Shown here: in pieces, positions 6,940 to 16,096 of the stretch
How the letters are laid out: each line of letters starts with the position of its first letter
Numbering within the stretch: position 1 is the stretch's first letter
IMG/VR virus record: IMGVR_UViG_3300032213_000855
Span: 1-42,683 of that record
DNA length: 42,683 bases
Source of the DNA: a virus
Direction: 5' to 3' (one strand)
The notes under the pieces: model-generated
What the model saw: the letters and a program-made list of their open reading frames with translations, nothing else
What the model was told of the DNA's origin: nothing
The model's database searches: none
Position numbers and translations under genes: made by a program

Positions 6940-9096
6940 ATGACTACTCGTCTTTACTCATCCATATCCCAAGAAACTACTCTTACAGCAGCACTATCTT
7001 CTAGTGCTTCTACTATGGTGGTTGCCTCCTCTACGGCGCTTCTTACTGGTATTACCATTGCTGCCGGTGAAACTTTTACTGTAGTCATTGACCCAGATAC
7101 AGCCCTTGAAGAAATTGTAGATGTTGTCTCTCCCAGTTCGACTGGCAGCCTAACATTAACTATTCAACGTAACATTGATTCTTCTACCGCTATTGCTCAC
7201 TCACCAGGAGCCAAGGTTCGCCACATGGCTATCAGCCGTGATTTCCGTGAAGCCAATACTCACGACAACGGGAACCTAACTCAACATGCATCAACAACAT
7301 CCGCTGAACTTCGCGGTATCATCTCTGATGAAACAGGAACAGGTTCTTTAGTATTTGGAACTAGTCCAACTATTTCTAGCCCAACCATTACTGGCACAGG
7401 TGCGATTGCTGGAACATTTACAGGTAACCTTACTGGTAACGTAACTGGTAACGTATCTGGAACTGCAGGCAGTGCAACAGGAAATGCTGCTACTGCAACT
7501 ACTTTGCAAACAGCCCGTAACTTTCAATTACTTGGAGATGTAGAGGCCTCAGCCGTATCATTTAATGGTTCTGGTAACGTAAACTTAACTACCTCTATTG
7601 CTACTGGTGCTATTGTTAACGCAGATATTAATGCATCTGCTGCTATTTCATATAGCAAGTTAAACCTTGCAGGAACTATTACATCTGCCGATATATCAAA
7701 CGGAACAATTGTTGCTGCTGATATAGCCGATGGAACTATTACTGCTGCCAAGATGGTTACTGACCCTTATGCTCGCGCTAATCATACTGGCACTCAACTA
7801 GCATCAACCGTATCAGACTTTGATACACAGGTTCGCACATCTCGTCTAGACCAAATGGCTGCACCTACTGGTTCAGTATCTGTTAATAGCCAAAAGATTA
7901 CCAACCTTGCAACACCAACTGCTAACGCAGATGCCTCAACTAAACTTTATGTAGATACATCTATCAGCAACCTTATTGCTGGTGCTCCATCTACTCTTGA
8001 TACTCTTGATGAGATTGCTGCAGCCCTTGCTGACACAGCCAACTTCTCAGACACAGTAGTCCTTAAGTCAGGTTCTACAATGACTGGAGCCTTGACTCTT
8101 TCAGGTGCTCCTTCATCTAACCTACACGCTGCTACAAAGGCTTATGTAGATGCAGTTGGAAGTGCTGTAAGCGCAGACGCTGCTGCTGCTGCAGCCAGTG
8201 CTACTGCTGCTGCTGCTTCATACGATTCATTTGATGATAGATACTTAGGCGCTAAGTCATCTGCTCCATCTGTAGATAATGATGGAAATGCTTTAGTTGC
8301 TGGTGCTCTTTATTGGAATACAACTACTGGTGCTATGCAAGTATGGAATGCCGTAGCATCCTCTTGGGGAAATATTACATCAGCCGTTACATCTACTCGC
8401 TGGAGCAAAACTGCAGCAGGTGGTGAAACCACACTTAACGGCGCAGATGATAATTCAGTATCACTATCTTACACAGTAGGATACGAACAACTTTACATAA
8501 ACGGTGTATTGCAATCAAGAGGTGGAGACTACACAGCCTCTACTGGTTCAAGCATTACAGGTATAACTGCTCTTGCAGCGAATGACATTGTAGAAGTTTT
8601 ATCTTGGACACCATACAGTGTTTCTAATGCTGTTGTAGCAACAACGATAGATGCTAAGGGTGACTTACTTGTTGGAACTGCTAACGACACAATTGGCAGA
8701 CTAGCAGCAGGAACTAATGATTTTGTCTTAACTGCTGACAGTGCTCAAACTACTGGGTTAAAGTGGGCTGCTGCTGTATCAACATTAGACCTAACTCTAA
8801 ATGACCAGACTGGCACTACATATACCACAGTGGCTGGAGATAGAAACAAACTTGTTACACTTACAAATGCGTCAGCAATAACATTAACCCTTCCACCTTC
8901 CGTGTATACCGCAGGACAACAAATACACTTTGCTCAACTTGGCGCAGGTCAAGTTACCTTCGCACAAGGTGCTGGTGTAACTATTAACTCAACTGGTGCT
9001 ACTGCTACTGCTCCTAAAATAAGAGCACGATATGGAACTGCTACCGCAATTTGCACAGCAAGTAATACTTTCTTAGTGATTGGAGATATAGCCTAA
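6940..9096 (+). CDS. Tail fibre protein, 718 aa
   Basis: A long, Thr/Ser/Ala-rich protein with typical fibre features. The N-terminus (~1-110) is a beta-rich attachment part. Residues ~150-190 carry short GNLTGNVTGNV repeats. The centre has the fibre-type repeat KITNLATPTANADASTKLYVD, with a related copy ending in ATKAYVDA, and an Ala-rich stretch before SFDDRYLGAKSSAP. The C-terminal ~100 residues (TAGQQIHFAQLGAGQVTF ... APKIRARYGTATAI) form a domain that is repeated in the next gene. It most likely binds the virion at its N-terminus and the cell surface at its C-terminus. Confidence 0.85.
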   Translation: MTTRLYSSISQETTLTAALSSSASTMVVASSTALLTGITIAAGETFTVVIDPDTALEEIVDVVSPSSTGSLTLTIQRNIDSSTAIAHSPGAKVRHMAISRDFREANTHDNGNLTQHASTTSAELRGIISDETGTGSLVFGTSPTISSPTITGTGAIAGTFTGNLTGNVTGNVSGTAGSATGNAATATTLQTARNFQLLGDVEASAVSFNGSGNVNLTTSIATGAIVNADINASAAISYSKLNLAGTITSADISNGTIVAADIADGTITAAKMVTDPYARANHTGTQLASTVSDFDTQVRTSRLDQMAAPTGSVSVNSQKITNLATPTANADASTKLYVDTSISNLIAGAPSTLDTLDEIAAALADTANFSDTVVLKSGSTMTGALTLSGAPSSNLHAATKAYVDAVGSAVSADAAAAAASATAAAASYDSFDDRYLGAKSSAPSVDNDGNALVAGALYWNTTTGAMQVWNAVASSWGNITSAVTSTRWSKTAAGGETTLNGADDNSVSLSYTVGYEQLYINGVLQSRGGDYTASTGSSITGITALAANDIVEVLSWTPYSVSNAVVATTIDAKGDLLVGTANDTIGRLAAGTNDFVLTADSAQTTGLKWAAAVSTLDLTLNDQTGTTYTTVAGDRNKLVTLTNASAITLTLPPSVYTAGQQIHFAQLGAGQVTFAQGAGVTINSTGATATAPKIRARYGTATAICTASNTFLVIGDIA

Positions 9097-9707
9097 TGAC
9101 CCGCGCTAGAACTAATGCGGACAATGCCTTAGCAGATATTACTGGGGTGACAGCCAGCACAGGTCTGTCTGGCACAGCCACAAGCGGAACCGCTACGCTT
9201 AGTATTGACTCAACTGTTGCCACCTTAACTGGTAGCCAGACACTAACTAACAAGACGTTAACCACTCCTGTTATTTCTACTATCAGTAATAGCGGAACAG
9301 TTACACTTCCAACTGGTTCAGTAACTTTAGCAACACTAACCGGAACTGAAACGCTAACTAACAAAACATTGACTGATGCAAAAATCAATCTTGGTTTTGA
9401 CCCTGAAACTGCTTCTTATACCGCTGTCTTGGCAAACAATAGCCAAGTAGTAACGATGAACAACGCATCTGCAAATACTTTCTCTATCCCAACAAATGCT
9501 TCTGTTGCTTTCCCAGTTGGCACTCAAATAAATATTCTTCAAATTGGCGCAGGTCAAACAACTATTCAAGCAGTAACAAGTGGCACTACAACTATTCAAT
9601 CAAATGCTACTGCTACTGCTGCGCCAAAAATACGTGCTCGCTATAGTATGGCTACTGCAATTAAAGCAGACACCGACCTCTGGTATGTAATAGGAGATAT
9701 CGCCTAA
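9096..9707 (+). CDS. Short tail fibre / receptor-binding protein, 203 aa
   Basis: The C-terminal ~100 residues are clearly related to the end of the preceding fibre: both share the core GAGQ(V/T)T, then ATA-APKIRARY, and both end in VIGDIA. The N-terminal half has two copies of a LTGSQTLTNKTLT / LTGTETLTNKTLT repeat, a common fibre element. The gene starts at a TAATG junction. It looks like a shortened duplicate of the fibre tip, possibly a second adhesin or a tip that docks on the long fibre. Confidence 0.8.
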   Translation: MTRARTNADNALADITGVTASTGLSGTATSGTATLSIDSTVATLTGSQTLTNKTLTTPVISTISNSGTVTLPTGSVTLATLTGTETLTNKTLTDAKINLGFDPETASYTAVLANNSQVVTMNNASANTFSIPTNASVAFPVGTQINILQIGAGQTTIQAVTSGTTTIQSNATATAAPKIRARYSMATAIKADTDLWYVIGDIA

Positions 9708-10279
9708 TGCCAATTCTTGGAACTATTGCCTCTCAAATAACAGGCAAATTATCTACTTTTGAACTTGCTGGTAATTACGATGCACTTGGCACAGTAACCG
9801 TTCCTAGCGGTGGACTATCTAGTATCACCTTTGCTGGCATTCCACAGACTGGTTATAGCCATTTGCAATTAAGAATGATACATCGTTCTTCGGATGCTAC
9901 AACAGATGACAATGTTGTTGGAACCTTTAATGGAGATACAACTGGAAGTTATGTAACCCACTATCTTTCCTCGGCAGGCAGTGGCGGAGTTCAAAGTGCA
10001 ATAGTTGGAGTTGGGGCTAACGTAATTTTCTTTTCAAGAAGGCCAGGCGCTTCTTCTGGAGCCAATCGATTTGGCGGTGGTGTAATTGATATTCCTGATT
10101 ATACAAACCCTAACAAAAATAAAACACTTAAAAGTTTAAGTGGTTGGGATGGAAACGGAACTGGACAGTTATGGTATTGGTCTGGCGCTTGGTTAAAAAC
10201 TGATCCAATTACATCAATTACTATTAACGGGAACTATTCTCAATATTCTCAATTCGCACTTTACGGGGTGAAAGCATAA
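9707..10279 (+). CDS. Tail fibre-associated adhesin, 190 aa (no Gly-rich tail)
   Basis: First of three tandem paralogues. It shares with the next two a beta-strand block of the form (S/V)-(I/V)-(T/V)-F-x-x-I-P-Q-T followed by a conserved aliphatic strand, here ITFAGIPQTGYSHLQL, and an end in LYG. Unlike its two neighbours it stops after this jelly-roll-like domain and lacks the glycine-rich extension. It starts at a TAATG junction and is followed without a gap by the next gene. Probable role: cell-surface binding or fibre capping. Confidence 0.75.
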   Translation: MPILGTIASQITGKLSTFELAGNYDALGTVTVPSGGLSSITFAGIPQTGYSHLQLRMIHRSSDATTDDNVVGTFNGDTTGSYVTHYLSSAGSGGVQSAIVGVGANVIFFSRRPGASSGANRFGGGVIDIPDYTNPNKNKTLKSLSGWDGNGTGQLWYWSGAWLKTDPITSITINGNYSQYSQFALYGVKA

Positions 10280-11614
10280 ATGGCAACTAATACTTATGTA
10301 GCATTAGATACTAAAACGCTTACCTCTGCTACTACTTCGGTAGTATTTAATTCTATTCCACAAACTTATACTGATTTAGTTTTAATTTCAAACACAAAAA
10401 ACGCATCAGGTCTTGATGGTGGAATAACTTTGCAATTTAATACAGATACATCTCCGTCTGGAACTAATTATTCTGCTACTTTTTTTTACGGTGATGGTTC
10501 TTCCGCTATTGCTTCAAGGCATGCTAACTATCCTTTTATGGTAGCAGGGCGCTCAAATGCTTCTAACTGGGGTAACGGCATAACACATATAATGAATTAC
10601 GCAAACACAACCACTAATAAAACAGTTATTAGCCGAGGAAATTCTGATGGTTTAGTTATTGCTTATGTTGGTTTATGGAGAGCAACACCTCAAGCAATAA
10701 CAACTATAACTATTGGTAACGAAGCAGGCGCAAATTTTGTCGTTGGCTCAACCTTTACTCTGTATGGCATAGCCAACAGCAACATCGGCGCACCTAAAGC
10801 ATTTGGTGGAACAATCACACAAGATGCTACTTATACTTATCACACCTTTGGTGCATCAGGCACATTCGCTCCACAACAATCATTGACTGCTGATGTGCTG
10901 GTCATTGCAGGTGGTGGTGGCTCAGGCAGAACTGGCGGTGGCGGCGGTGCTGGAGGTCTAAGAGGTTTAACTTCTCAATCTATGACTACTACTGCCTACA
11001 CAATTACTGTTGGTAGCGGTGGGTCAGGTGCTACTGCTGATGGAACTAATGCTACAAACGGTATTAATTCCTCTATTGCTGGCTCAGGATTTACAACTAT
11101 AACCGCATCAGGTGGCGGTGGCGGTTCATCATATAACAATAGCGGAACAAGTATTGGTTCATCAGGTGGCTCTGGTGGTGGCGGTGGAACCGGTGATGGA
11201 AACAGTTATTCAAGAACTGGCGGAGCAGGTAACTCAGGTTCTTATTCTCCAGTAGAAGGTTTTGCTGGTGGTAATGGTGTTAATAGTAGAGGTTCTGGTG
11301 GTGGTGGCGGTGCTACTGCTGTTGGTTCTAACGCACCATCTACAAATAATGGTGGCGCAGGTGGCGCAGGTTCATCTGCTTATTCATCTTGGGGTTCTAC
11401 TACTGGAACTGGACAAAATTCAAGTGGAACTTATTACTATGCTGGCGGTGGTGGTGGTTCAGGTTTATCAGCCAACGGCGCAGGTGGTCTAGGTGGCGGT
11501 GGAACTGGAAACAATGTTGGAACAGTCAATACTGGCGGTGGCGCAGGTGGAGCAAACAATTTGAACGGCGCTGCAGGCGGCTCAGGTATTGTCATTATTA
11601 GATATGCGAACTAG
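10280..11614 (+). CDS. Glycine-rich tail adhesin, 444 aa
   Basis: Second tandem paralogue. Residues 1-165 form the shared beta domain (VVFNSIPQTYTDLVLIS, ending FTLYGIA). After a linker with TYTYHTFGASGTF and LVIAGGGGSG comes a ~240-residue region made of many GGGG/GGSGG runs with Ser, Thr and Asn, ending GGSGIVIIRYAN. Polyglycine segments of this sort form compact sheets in known phage adhesins such as the gp38-type tips of T-even phages. This suggests that the region recognises a surface glycan or protein. The frame starts one base after the previous stop. Confidence 0.85.
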   Translation: MATNTYVALDTKTLTSATTSVVFNSIPQTYTDLVLISNTKNASGLDGGITLQFNTDTSPSGTNYSATFFYGDGSSAIASRHANYPFMVAGRSNASNWGNGITHIMNYANTTTNKTVISRGNSDGLVIAYVGLWRATPQAITTITIGNEAGANFVVGSTFTLYGIANSNIGAPKAFGGTITQDATYTYHTFGASGTFAPQQSLTADVLVIAGGGGSGRTGGGGGAGGLRGLTSQSMTTTAYTITVGSGGSGATADGTNATNGINSSIAGSGFTTITASGGGGGSSYNNSGTSIGSSGGSGGGGGTGDGNSYSRTGGAGNSGSYSPVEGFAGGNGVNSRGSGGGGGATAVGSNAPSTNNGGAGGAGSSAYSSWGSTTGTGQNSSGTYYYAGGGGGSGLSANGAGGLGGGGTGNNVGTVNTGGGAGGANNLNGAAGGSGIVIIRYAN

Positions 11615-11622
11615 GAGATAAT

Positions 11623-13005
11623 ATGCCAGCAAATTATGTATTACTAGGTGAAGTAACCCTTGGTGCTAGTGCTGCCTCTGTTGTTTTTTCTAACATACCT
11701 CAAACTGGATATACCGATTTGAAAGTTGTTGGCTCTTTAAGAACAGATAGAGCAACTGGTTCAGTTGCTATTGTTTCTCTTAAATTAAATTCCACTACAA
11801 CTTCTGTTTATTCTTCTAAAGAATTAGGCGGAACTGGCAGTGCTTCTGATTATGGACAGTATTCTAATGTTGCCCCAACTGCATTGTATGTTGGCAGAGT
11901 ATCGCAGTCTACAGATACCGCAAATACTTTTGGAAGTTTAGAGGTTTACATTCCAAACTATGCTGGCTCAACTGCTAAATCAGCAAGTTGCGAATCAGTG
12001 CAAGAGAACAACGCAACTGCCGCTTTTGCTCAAATGACAGCGTGGCTTTGCACAGATACCGCAGCAATACATACATTAACTTTTACAACAAACTCAGGAA
12101 CAAACTTTGTTGCCAACTCAACCTTCTACCTATACGGACTAGCAGCAGTCGGCACAACTCCAGTCATTGCTCCGTTTGCTAGCGGTGGAGATATCATCAC
12201 CAACGATGGCACATACTGGATTCATACCTTCTTGTCGTCAGGAACATTTACTCCTGCCAAGGCATTGACTTGTGATGCACTTGTAATTGCTGGTGGTGGA
12301 GGTGGTAACGCAGGTTATGCTGGAGGTGGTGCTGGTGGTTATCGCACTACTATTGGTGGAACTCCTTTATCTGTAACCGCAATTCCTTACTCTGTAACTG
12401 TAGGTTCAGGTGGTGCAGGTGGTGCTGCACAAAATGGAAATCCCCCAACTGCTGCTAATGGAACATCATCAATTTTTAGTTCTATCACAACATCTGGCGG
12501 TGGCGGTGGTGGCGGTGGAGCAGGTCCTAACAGTGGCGCAGGCGCTGCTGGTGGTTCAGGTGGTGGTGGCTCACCTGGTGCCGCAGGAGGTGCTGGAAAT
12601 ACAGGTTCTTATTCACCAGTTGAAGGCTATGTAGGTGGAGTAGGTTATGCAAGCAATCCAGTTTACATAGGTGGTGGTGGCGGTGGAGCGGGCGCAGCAG
12701 GTGGTGCATCTAGTGGTTCTGTTGCTGGTGCTGGCGGTGCTGGCTTGGCTTCATCTATAACTGGAACTTCAGTAATGCGTGGCGGAGGCGGTGGTGCAAC
12801 TGCACTTTACAATTCTCCTACTAGCGGTGCTGGCGGAGCAGGTGGAGGTGGTGCTGGTGGTGCTGCTTTGACTGCTGGAACTGCTGGAACTGCAAATACT
12901 GGTGGAGGTGGTGGTGCGGGTGCCGTTGACCCTAGCAACCCTAATAACAGAGGTGGCGGTAATGGCGGTTCAGGTGTAGTAATTATTCGTTACCCAATAG
13001 CGTAA
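11623..13005 (+). CDS. Glycine-rich tail adhesin, 460 aa (paralogue of preceding gene)
   Basis: Third tandem paralogue. The N-terminal beta domain (VVFSNIPQTGYTDLKVVG ... FYLYGLA) and the glycine-rich half (LVIAGGGGGN ... GSGVVIIRYPIA) align in order with the previous protein, including a shared GSYSPVEG element. The loops between glycine runs differ, as expected for receptor-binding surfaces that diversify. AGGAGATAAT precedes the ATG. The repeated, near-identical glycine codons could also allow recombination between the two genes. Confidence 0.85.
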   Translation: MPANYVLLGEVTLGASAASVVFSNIPQTGYTDLKVVGSLRTDRATGSVAIVSLKLNSTTTSVYSSKELGGTGSASDYGQYSNVAPTALYVGRVSQSTDTANTFGSLEVYIPNYAGSTAKSASCESVQENNATAAFAQMTAWLCTDTAAIHTLTFTTNSGTNFVANSTFYLYGLAAVGTTPVIAPFASGGDIITNDGTYWIHTFLSSGTFTPAKALTCDALVIAGGGGGNAGYAGGGAGGYRTTIGGTPLSVTAIPYSVTVGSGGAGGAAQNGNPPTAANGTSSIFSSITTSGGGGGGGGAGPNSGAGAAGGSGGGGSPGAAGGAGNTGSYSPVEGYVGGVGYASNPVYIGGGGGGAGAAGGASSGSVAGAGGAGLASSITGTSVMRGGGGGATALYNSPTSGAGGAGGGGAGGAALTAGTAGTANTGGGGGAGAVDPSNPNNRGGGNGGSGVVIIRYPIA

Positions 13006-13015
13006 AGGAGAAACA

Positions 13016-13351
13016 ATGTCACATTGGGCAGAGATAGACGAGAACAAAATTGTTCTTAGAGTGCTAGTTGGCAACAACAACGAAGCAGATGAAGGCGAAT
13101 CCTTTATGAATTCGCTAGGCGGAACTTGGGTAAAGACAAGTTACAATGGCAATATCAGAAAGAACTTTGCAGGTATTGGTTATCAATACGATGACACCCG
13201 TGATGCTTTCATTGCACCTAAGCCATACCCATCTTGGGTATTAAATGAAGATATCTGTCAATGGGAAGCACCAGTTGCTTATCCAACTGACGGCGTTATG
13301 TATGTATGGGACGAAACTACTACCGATTGGAAGGCTATCGTAAATGACTGA
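13016..13351 (+). CDS. Conserved tail-region protein, 111 aa
   Basis: A small acidic protein beginning MSHWAEIDENKIVLRVLVG and containing GGTWVKTSYNGNIRKNFAGIGY and PYPSWVLNED. I associate this pattern with short proteins adjacent to fibre genes of many marine and freshwater phages. Its role is not known; a fibre-associated or chaperone-like role is an inference from position. AAAGGAG precedes its ATG. It overlaps the following gene by eight bases. Confidence 0.8.
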   Translation: MSHWAEIDENKIVLRVLVGNNNEADEGESFMNSLGGTWVKTSYNGNIRKNFAGIGYQYDDTRDAFIAPKPYPSWVLNEDICQWEAPVAYPTDGVMYVWDETTTDWKAIVND

Positions 13352-13577
13352 TACACCTAAGAAACTAATCGTGGACATTGCCAAAGGCACACACGAATAT
13401 GTAGACCTAACTCCTGCAGAGATTGCAGAACGTGACCAGATGGCTGCTCAAGCAGCAACTGACCGTGCTGCACGTGAAGCAGAAGAGGCAGCAAAGGCTG
13501 ACGCTAAGTTAGCAGCGCAGGCAAAATTGGCTGCACTAGGATTATCTGGCGCAGAAGTTGCTGCGATTACTGAATAA
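13344..13577 (+). CDS. Putative fibre-associated small protein, 77 aa
   Basis: An Ala/Glu/Lys-rich protein with LTPAEIAERDQMAAQAATDR and a long predicted helix, then KLAALGLSGAEVAAITE. Such helical proteins often lie next to tail-fibre genes and may act in fibre assembly, but I cannot name a family firmly. It starts within the previous gene. After its TAA the same frame stays open for 24 more codons (see 13578-13652). Confidence 0.65.
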   Translation: MTDTPKKLIVDIAKGTHEYVDLTPAEIAERDQMAAQAATDRAAREAEEAAKADAKLAAQAKLAALGLSGAEVAAITE

Positions 13578-13652
13578 TTGATATACGAAACCTCAGATAT
13601 ACAACGAACTATTGACGATTCAGTAGACGAAATAGAAGCATCAATAATTTAA
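13578..13652 (+). other. In-frame open extension after a stop, or mini-ORF
   Basis: Directly after the TAA of the 77-residue gene, the same frame continues TTG ATA TAC ... for 24 codons (LIYETSDIQRTIDDSVDEIE plus four more residues) to a second TAA. It reads as a plausible acidic helix. It may be a mini-gene with TTG start, stop read-through, or a remnant of a longer gene. No good ribosome-binding site is visible before the TTG. Confidence 0.25.
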
Positions 13653-13661
13653 GGAGCATAC

Positions 13662-15899
13662 GTGGCAGGTCAAGATATTACCGAGGATATCCCGTTAAAC
13701 ATTGGTAACCCTGCAACAAGTGGTTTATGGAATAATACTGCCGAAAACTACGATGTAGCAATTGGTGGACTTCCATTTATCCTCGCTCCAACTGACGCTA
13801 ACCCTTACGGTAGAGGAACTGCTCCATACCGTAAAGACCAGTTTGATAGTTCTAAAGAACCCGGCGAGCAATCACTAACTGGTTGGTGGATTCGTTCTCA
13901 GTCATCATTTCACGGTGGCGCTGGAATTAAGTTCTATGACCCTTCTGCAGGTGAAACTATCCCTTACCGCTATCTTGACTCTCAAGGTATCAACGTATGG
14001 ACAAAAGGACAGGCTACATTATTAAAAGATACAACTCAGACTCATATTACTACAGGTTACTTAGATGCCAATAGTAGACCAAAGCAACACCTACGTTCAA
14101 TTAAATGGACTACATCAGGAGTAACCTATCAAGGTGTATTGCTTCACGATGAGTTTGATGTTGATAAAATTGATAGTGATGGCGCTCTGACCAACTACAT
14201 TGACTATAACGCCGGGTCAGCAGAAGCCGTATATGCTATATGTGACGATGGCGTAAATGCTTATTGGGTTACAAATGCTGTTGCCGGTGGTGCTAACAAA
14301 ATGCATCTATTTAAAAAGCCATTGTCTGGCTCATCAGCAAGCACAGCAGACGAAACAACTATGTTCACTGCAACAGGTGTTCTTATTACAACAGCAGTTA
14401 TGGAATTTGTTAAAGACCGCATTGTTCTATGTGTTAATAACGCGGTATATGAAATAGCACCTAATGCTACATCTTTACCAAGCCCTGTCTATACTAACCC
14501 TAATACAAATTATGTATACACAAGTATTGCTGCATCAGGTCCTGCTATCTACACATCTGGTATCTCTGGGCTTTATTCAACTATCCAAAAGTATACTCTT
14601 GTAACCTCTACCGGTAATATGCCGGTTCTCAGTTCTGCTTCTGTTGCTGCTGAATTTCCAGCCGGCGAAGTAGTTCATAGAATATTTTATTATCTTGGAT
14701 ATATGCTTATAGGAACTAACCGTGGCGTTAGAGTAGCCGAGATTAACGACCAAGACGGAAGCCTAAGTTATGGTCCATTGATTGCGGAAGATAACACTCA
14801 AGCCGTTTATGATTTTGCTGCCCGTGACCGTTTTGTATGGGCTGCAACAGGTGTTGGTAATCTATATTCAGGTCTTACTAGAATTGATTTAAGTGCATCT
14901 ATTGAAGGTGAACCTCTAAGATTTGCTTATGCAAATGACTTGCAAGCAACGCACGATGTTAACTATATAACAACTTCTGTTAGTTTTATTGGCAACACTA
15001 ACCGTCTTGCTTATTCAATTTCTTCTGCAACAGCAGGAACTAACGTAACCAACAAGCAACTGACTTCAAACGTTGCCACATTAACTACTCAAACTGCTCA
15101 CGGTTTAGTAGTTGGCGACAAGGTATGGGTAGAAGGCGTTGGCTCTCCATTTGATAGCACAACTGCTGAATATACAATTGCTAGCGTTCCAACTACAACT
15201 ACCTTTACTTATGCCAGAACTAACACCAATATTGCTTCAACTGCAGTAACATCTGCAGCAGCAAAAGCAAATAAGGTTGGGCATATCTACCTAGAGCACC
15301 CAACTAACTTAGTATCTACTGGCTATCTACAAACTGGTGCTATTCGCTATGGGACTCTAGAGCCTAAAAACTTTAAGTTTATTCGTGGTCGTGGTTTATT
15401 TGCTAATGGTGCTATGGATATTCAATCTATTGATGACTTAAATAATAGTTACAATGTTATGACTTATAATATTAACGCAGGTAATCCTGAAGCAGCAACA
15501 ACTCAGCCTGAAGGTCCTCAAGAATTCATATCATATAAATTTACGCTCTCACGTAGCGCAAGCAATAACACCCTAGGCCCTGTATTTAAGGGTTATCAAG
15601 TAAAAGCACTTCCAGCAACTAAGCGCCAACGGTTGATTCAGTTCCCGGTATGGTGTTTTGACGTGGAAAGCGATAGATATAAAGTAATGGCGGGTTATGA
15701 AGGCCGTGCGTGGGAGCGTATACAACTGCTTGAAGAAATCGAAGCCAATGGTGACATCGTTAACATTCAAGATTTTACAACTGGAGAGCGTGTTCAAGGT
15801 CTAATCGAGAACATTACATTTAGTCGCAAAACCCCTCCTAGTGACCGTTACAGCGGTTTTGGTGGTCTTCTAACAATCACTATCAGAACGGTTTTATAA
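13662..15899 (+). CDS. Large tail protein, nozzle/hub candidate, 745 aa
   Basis: A 745-residue beta-rich protein starting at GTG with AAGGAG six bases upstream. Residues ~30-150 hold YGRGTAPYRKDQ and GWWIRSQSSFHGG. Residues ~150-400 show repeated strand patterns with Asp/Gly turns suggestive of a beta-propeller (for example FAARDRFVWAATGVGNLYSG). Residues ~480-520 form an Ig-like module (LTTQTAHGLVVGDKVWV). The C-terminal ~100 residues (QFPVWCFDVESDRYKVMAGY ... FTTGERVQGLIENITF) resemble hub or distal tail domains. In a short-tailed virion this would be the nozzle (tubular protein B place). In a siphovirus it would be a minor tail protein. Confidence 0.6.
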   Translation: MAGQDITEDIPLNIGNPATSGLWNNTAENYDVAIGGLPFILAPTDANPYGRGTAPYRKDQFDSSKEPGEQSLTGWWIRSQSSFHGGAGIKFYDPSAGETIPYRYLDSQGINVWTKGQATLLKDTTQTHITTGYLDANSRPKQHLRSIKWTTSGVTYQGVLLHDEFDVDKIDSDGALTNYIDYNAGSAEAVYAICDDGVNAYWVTNAVAGGANKMHLFKKPLSGSSASTADETTMFTATGVLITTAVMEFVKDRIVLCVNNAVYEIAPNATSLPSPVYTNPNTNYVYTSIAASGPAIYTSGISGLYSTIQKYTLVTSTGNMPVLSSASVAAEFPAGEVVHRIFYYLGYMLIGTNRGVRVAEINDQDGSLSYGPLIAEDNTQAVYDFAARDRFVWAATGVGNLYSGLTRIDLSASIEGEPLRFAYANDLQATHDVNYITTSVSFIGNTNRLAYSISSATAGTNVTNKQLTSNVATLTTQTAHGLVVGDKVWVEGVGSPFDSTTAEYTIASVPTTTTFTYARTNTNIASTAVTSAAAKANKVGHIYLEHPTNLVSTGYLQTGAIRYGTLEPKNFKFIRGRGLFANGAMDIQSIDDLNNSYNVMTYNINAGNPEAATTQPEGPQEFISYKFTLSRSASNNTLGPVFKGYQVKALPATKRQRLIQFPVWCFDVESDRYKVMAGYEGRAWERIQLLEEIEANGDIVNIQDFTTGERVQGLIENITFSRKTPPSDRYSGFGGLLTITIRTVL

Positions 15900-16096
15900 T
15901 GACAGCAATGGAATGGGCTGGGTTGGCAGTCGCAGTAACAACTATAGTAGCAAGTTTTGTAGGTTCAGTTAGATGGCTTGTAAAGCATTATCTAAGTGAA
16001 CTTAAAATAAATGGGGGCAGTTCCGTTAAAGACCAAGTGAATCGATTGGAAACCCGCGTTGACCAAATTTATATCCTTCTTTGCGAGAAAGAATAA
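15899..16096 (+). CDS. Small membrane protein with coiled coil, holin-like
   Basis: A 65-residue protein. A hydrophobic helix at residues ~5-27 is followed by a Lys/Asp/Glu-rich helix (VKDQVNRLETRVDQIYILL) that looks like a coiled coil. This layout occurs in small phage membrane proteins next to lysis genes, often annotated as holin or holin-associated. The start is coupled to the tail gene by TAATG. It overlaps the PA14 protein by 38 bases. Could be a holin, an antiholin, or an anchor for the neighbour. Confidence 0.65.
   Translation: MTAMEWAGLAVAVTTIVASFVGSVRWLVKHYLSELKINGGSSVKDQVNRLETRVDQIYILLCEKE

Noticed and set aside
11262-12709. Alternative frames in the glycine-rich adhesin genes
   Set aside because: They are Val/Leu- or His/Leu-rich shadows of the GGT/GGC repeats.
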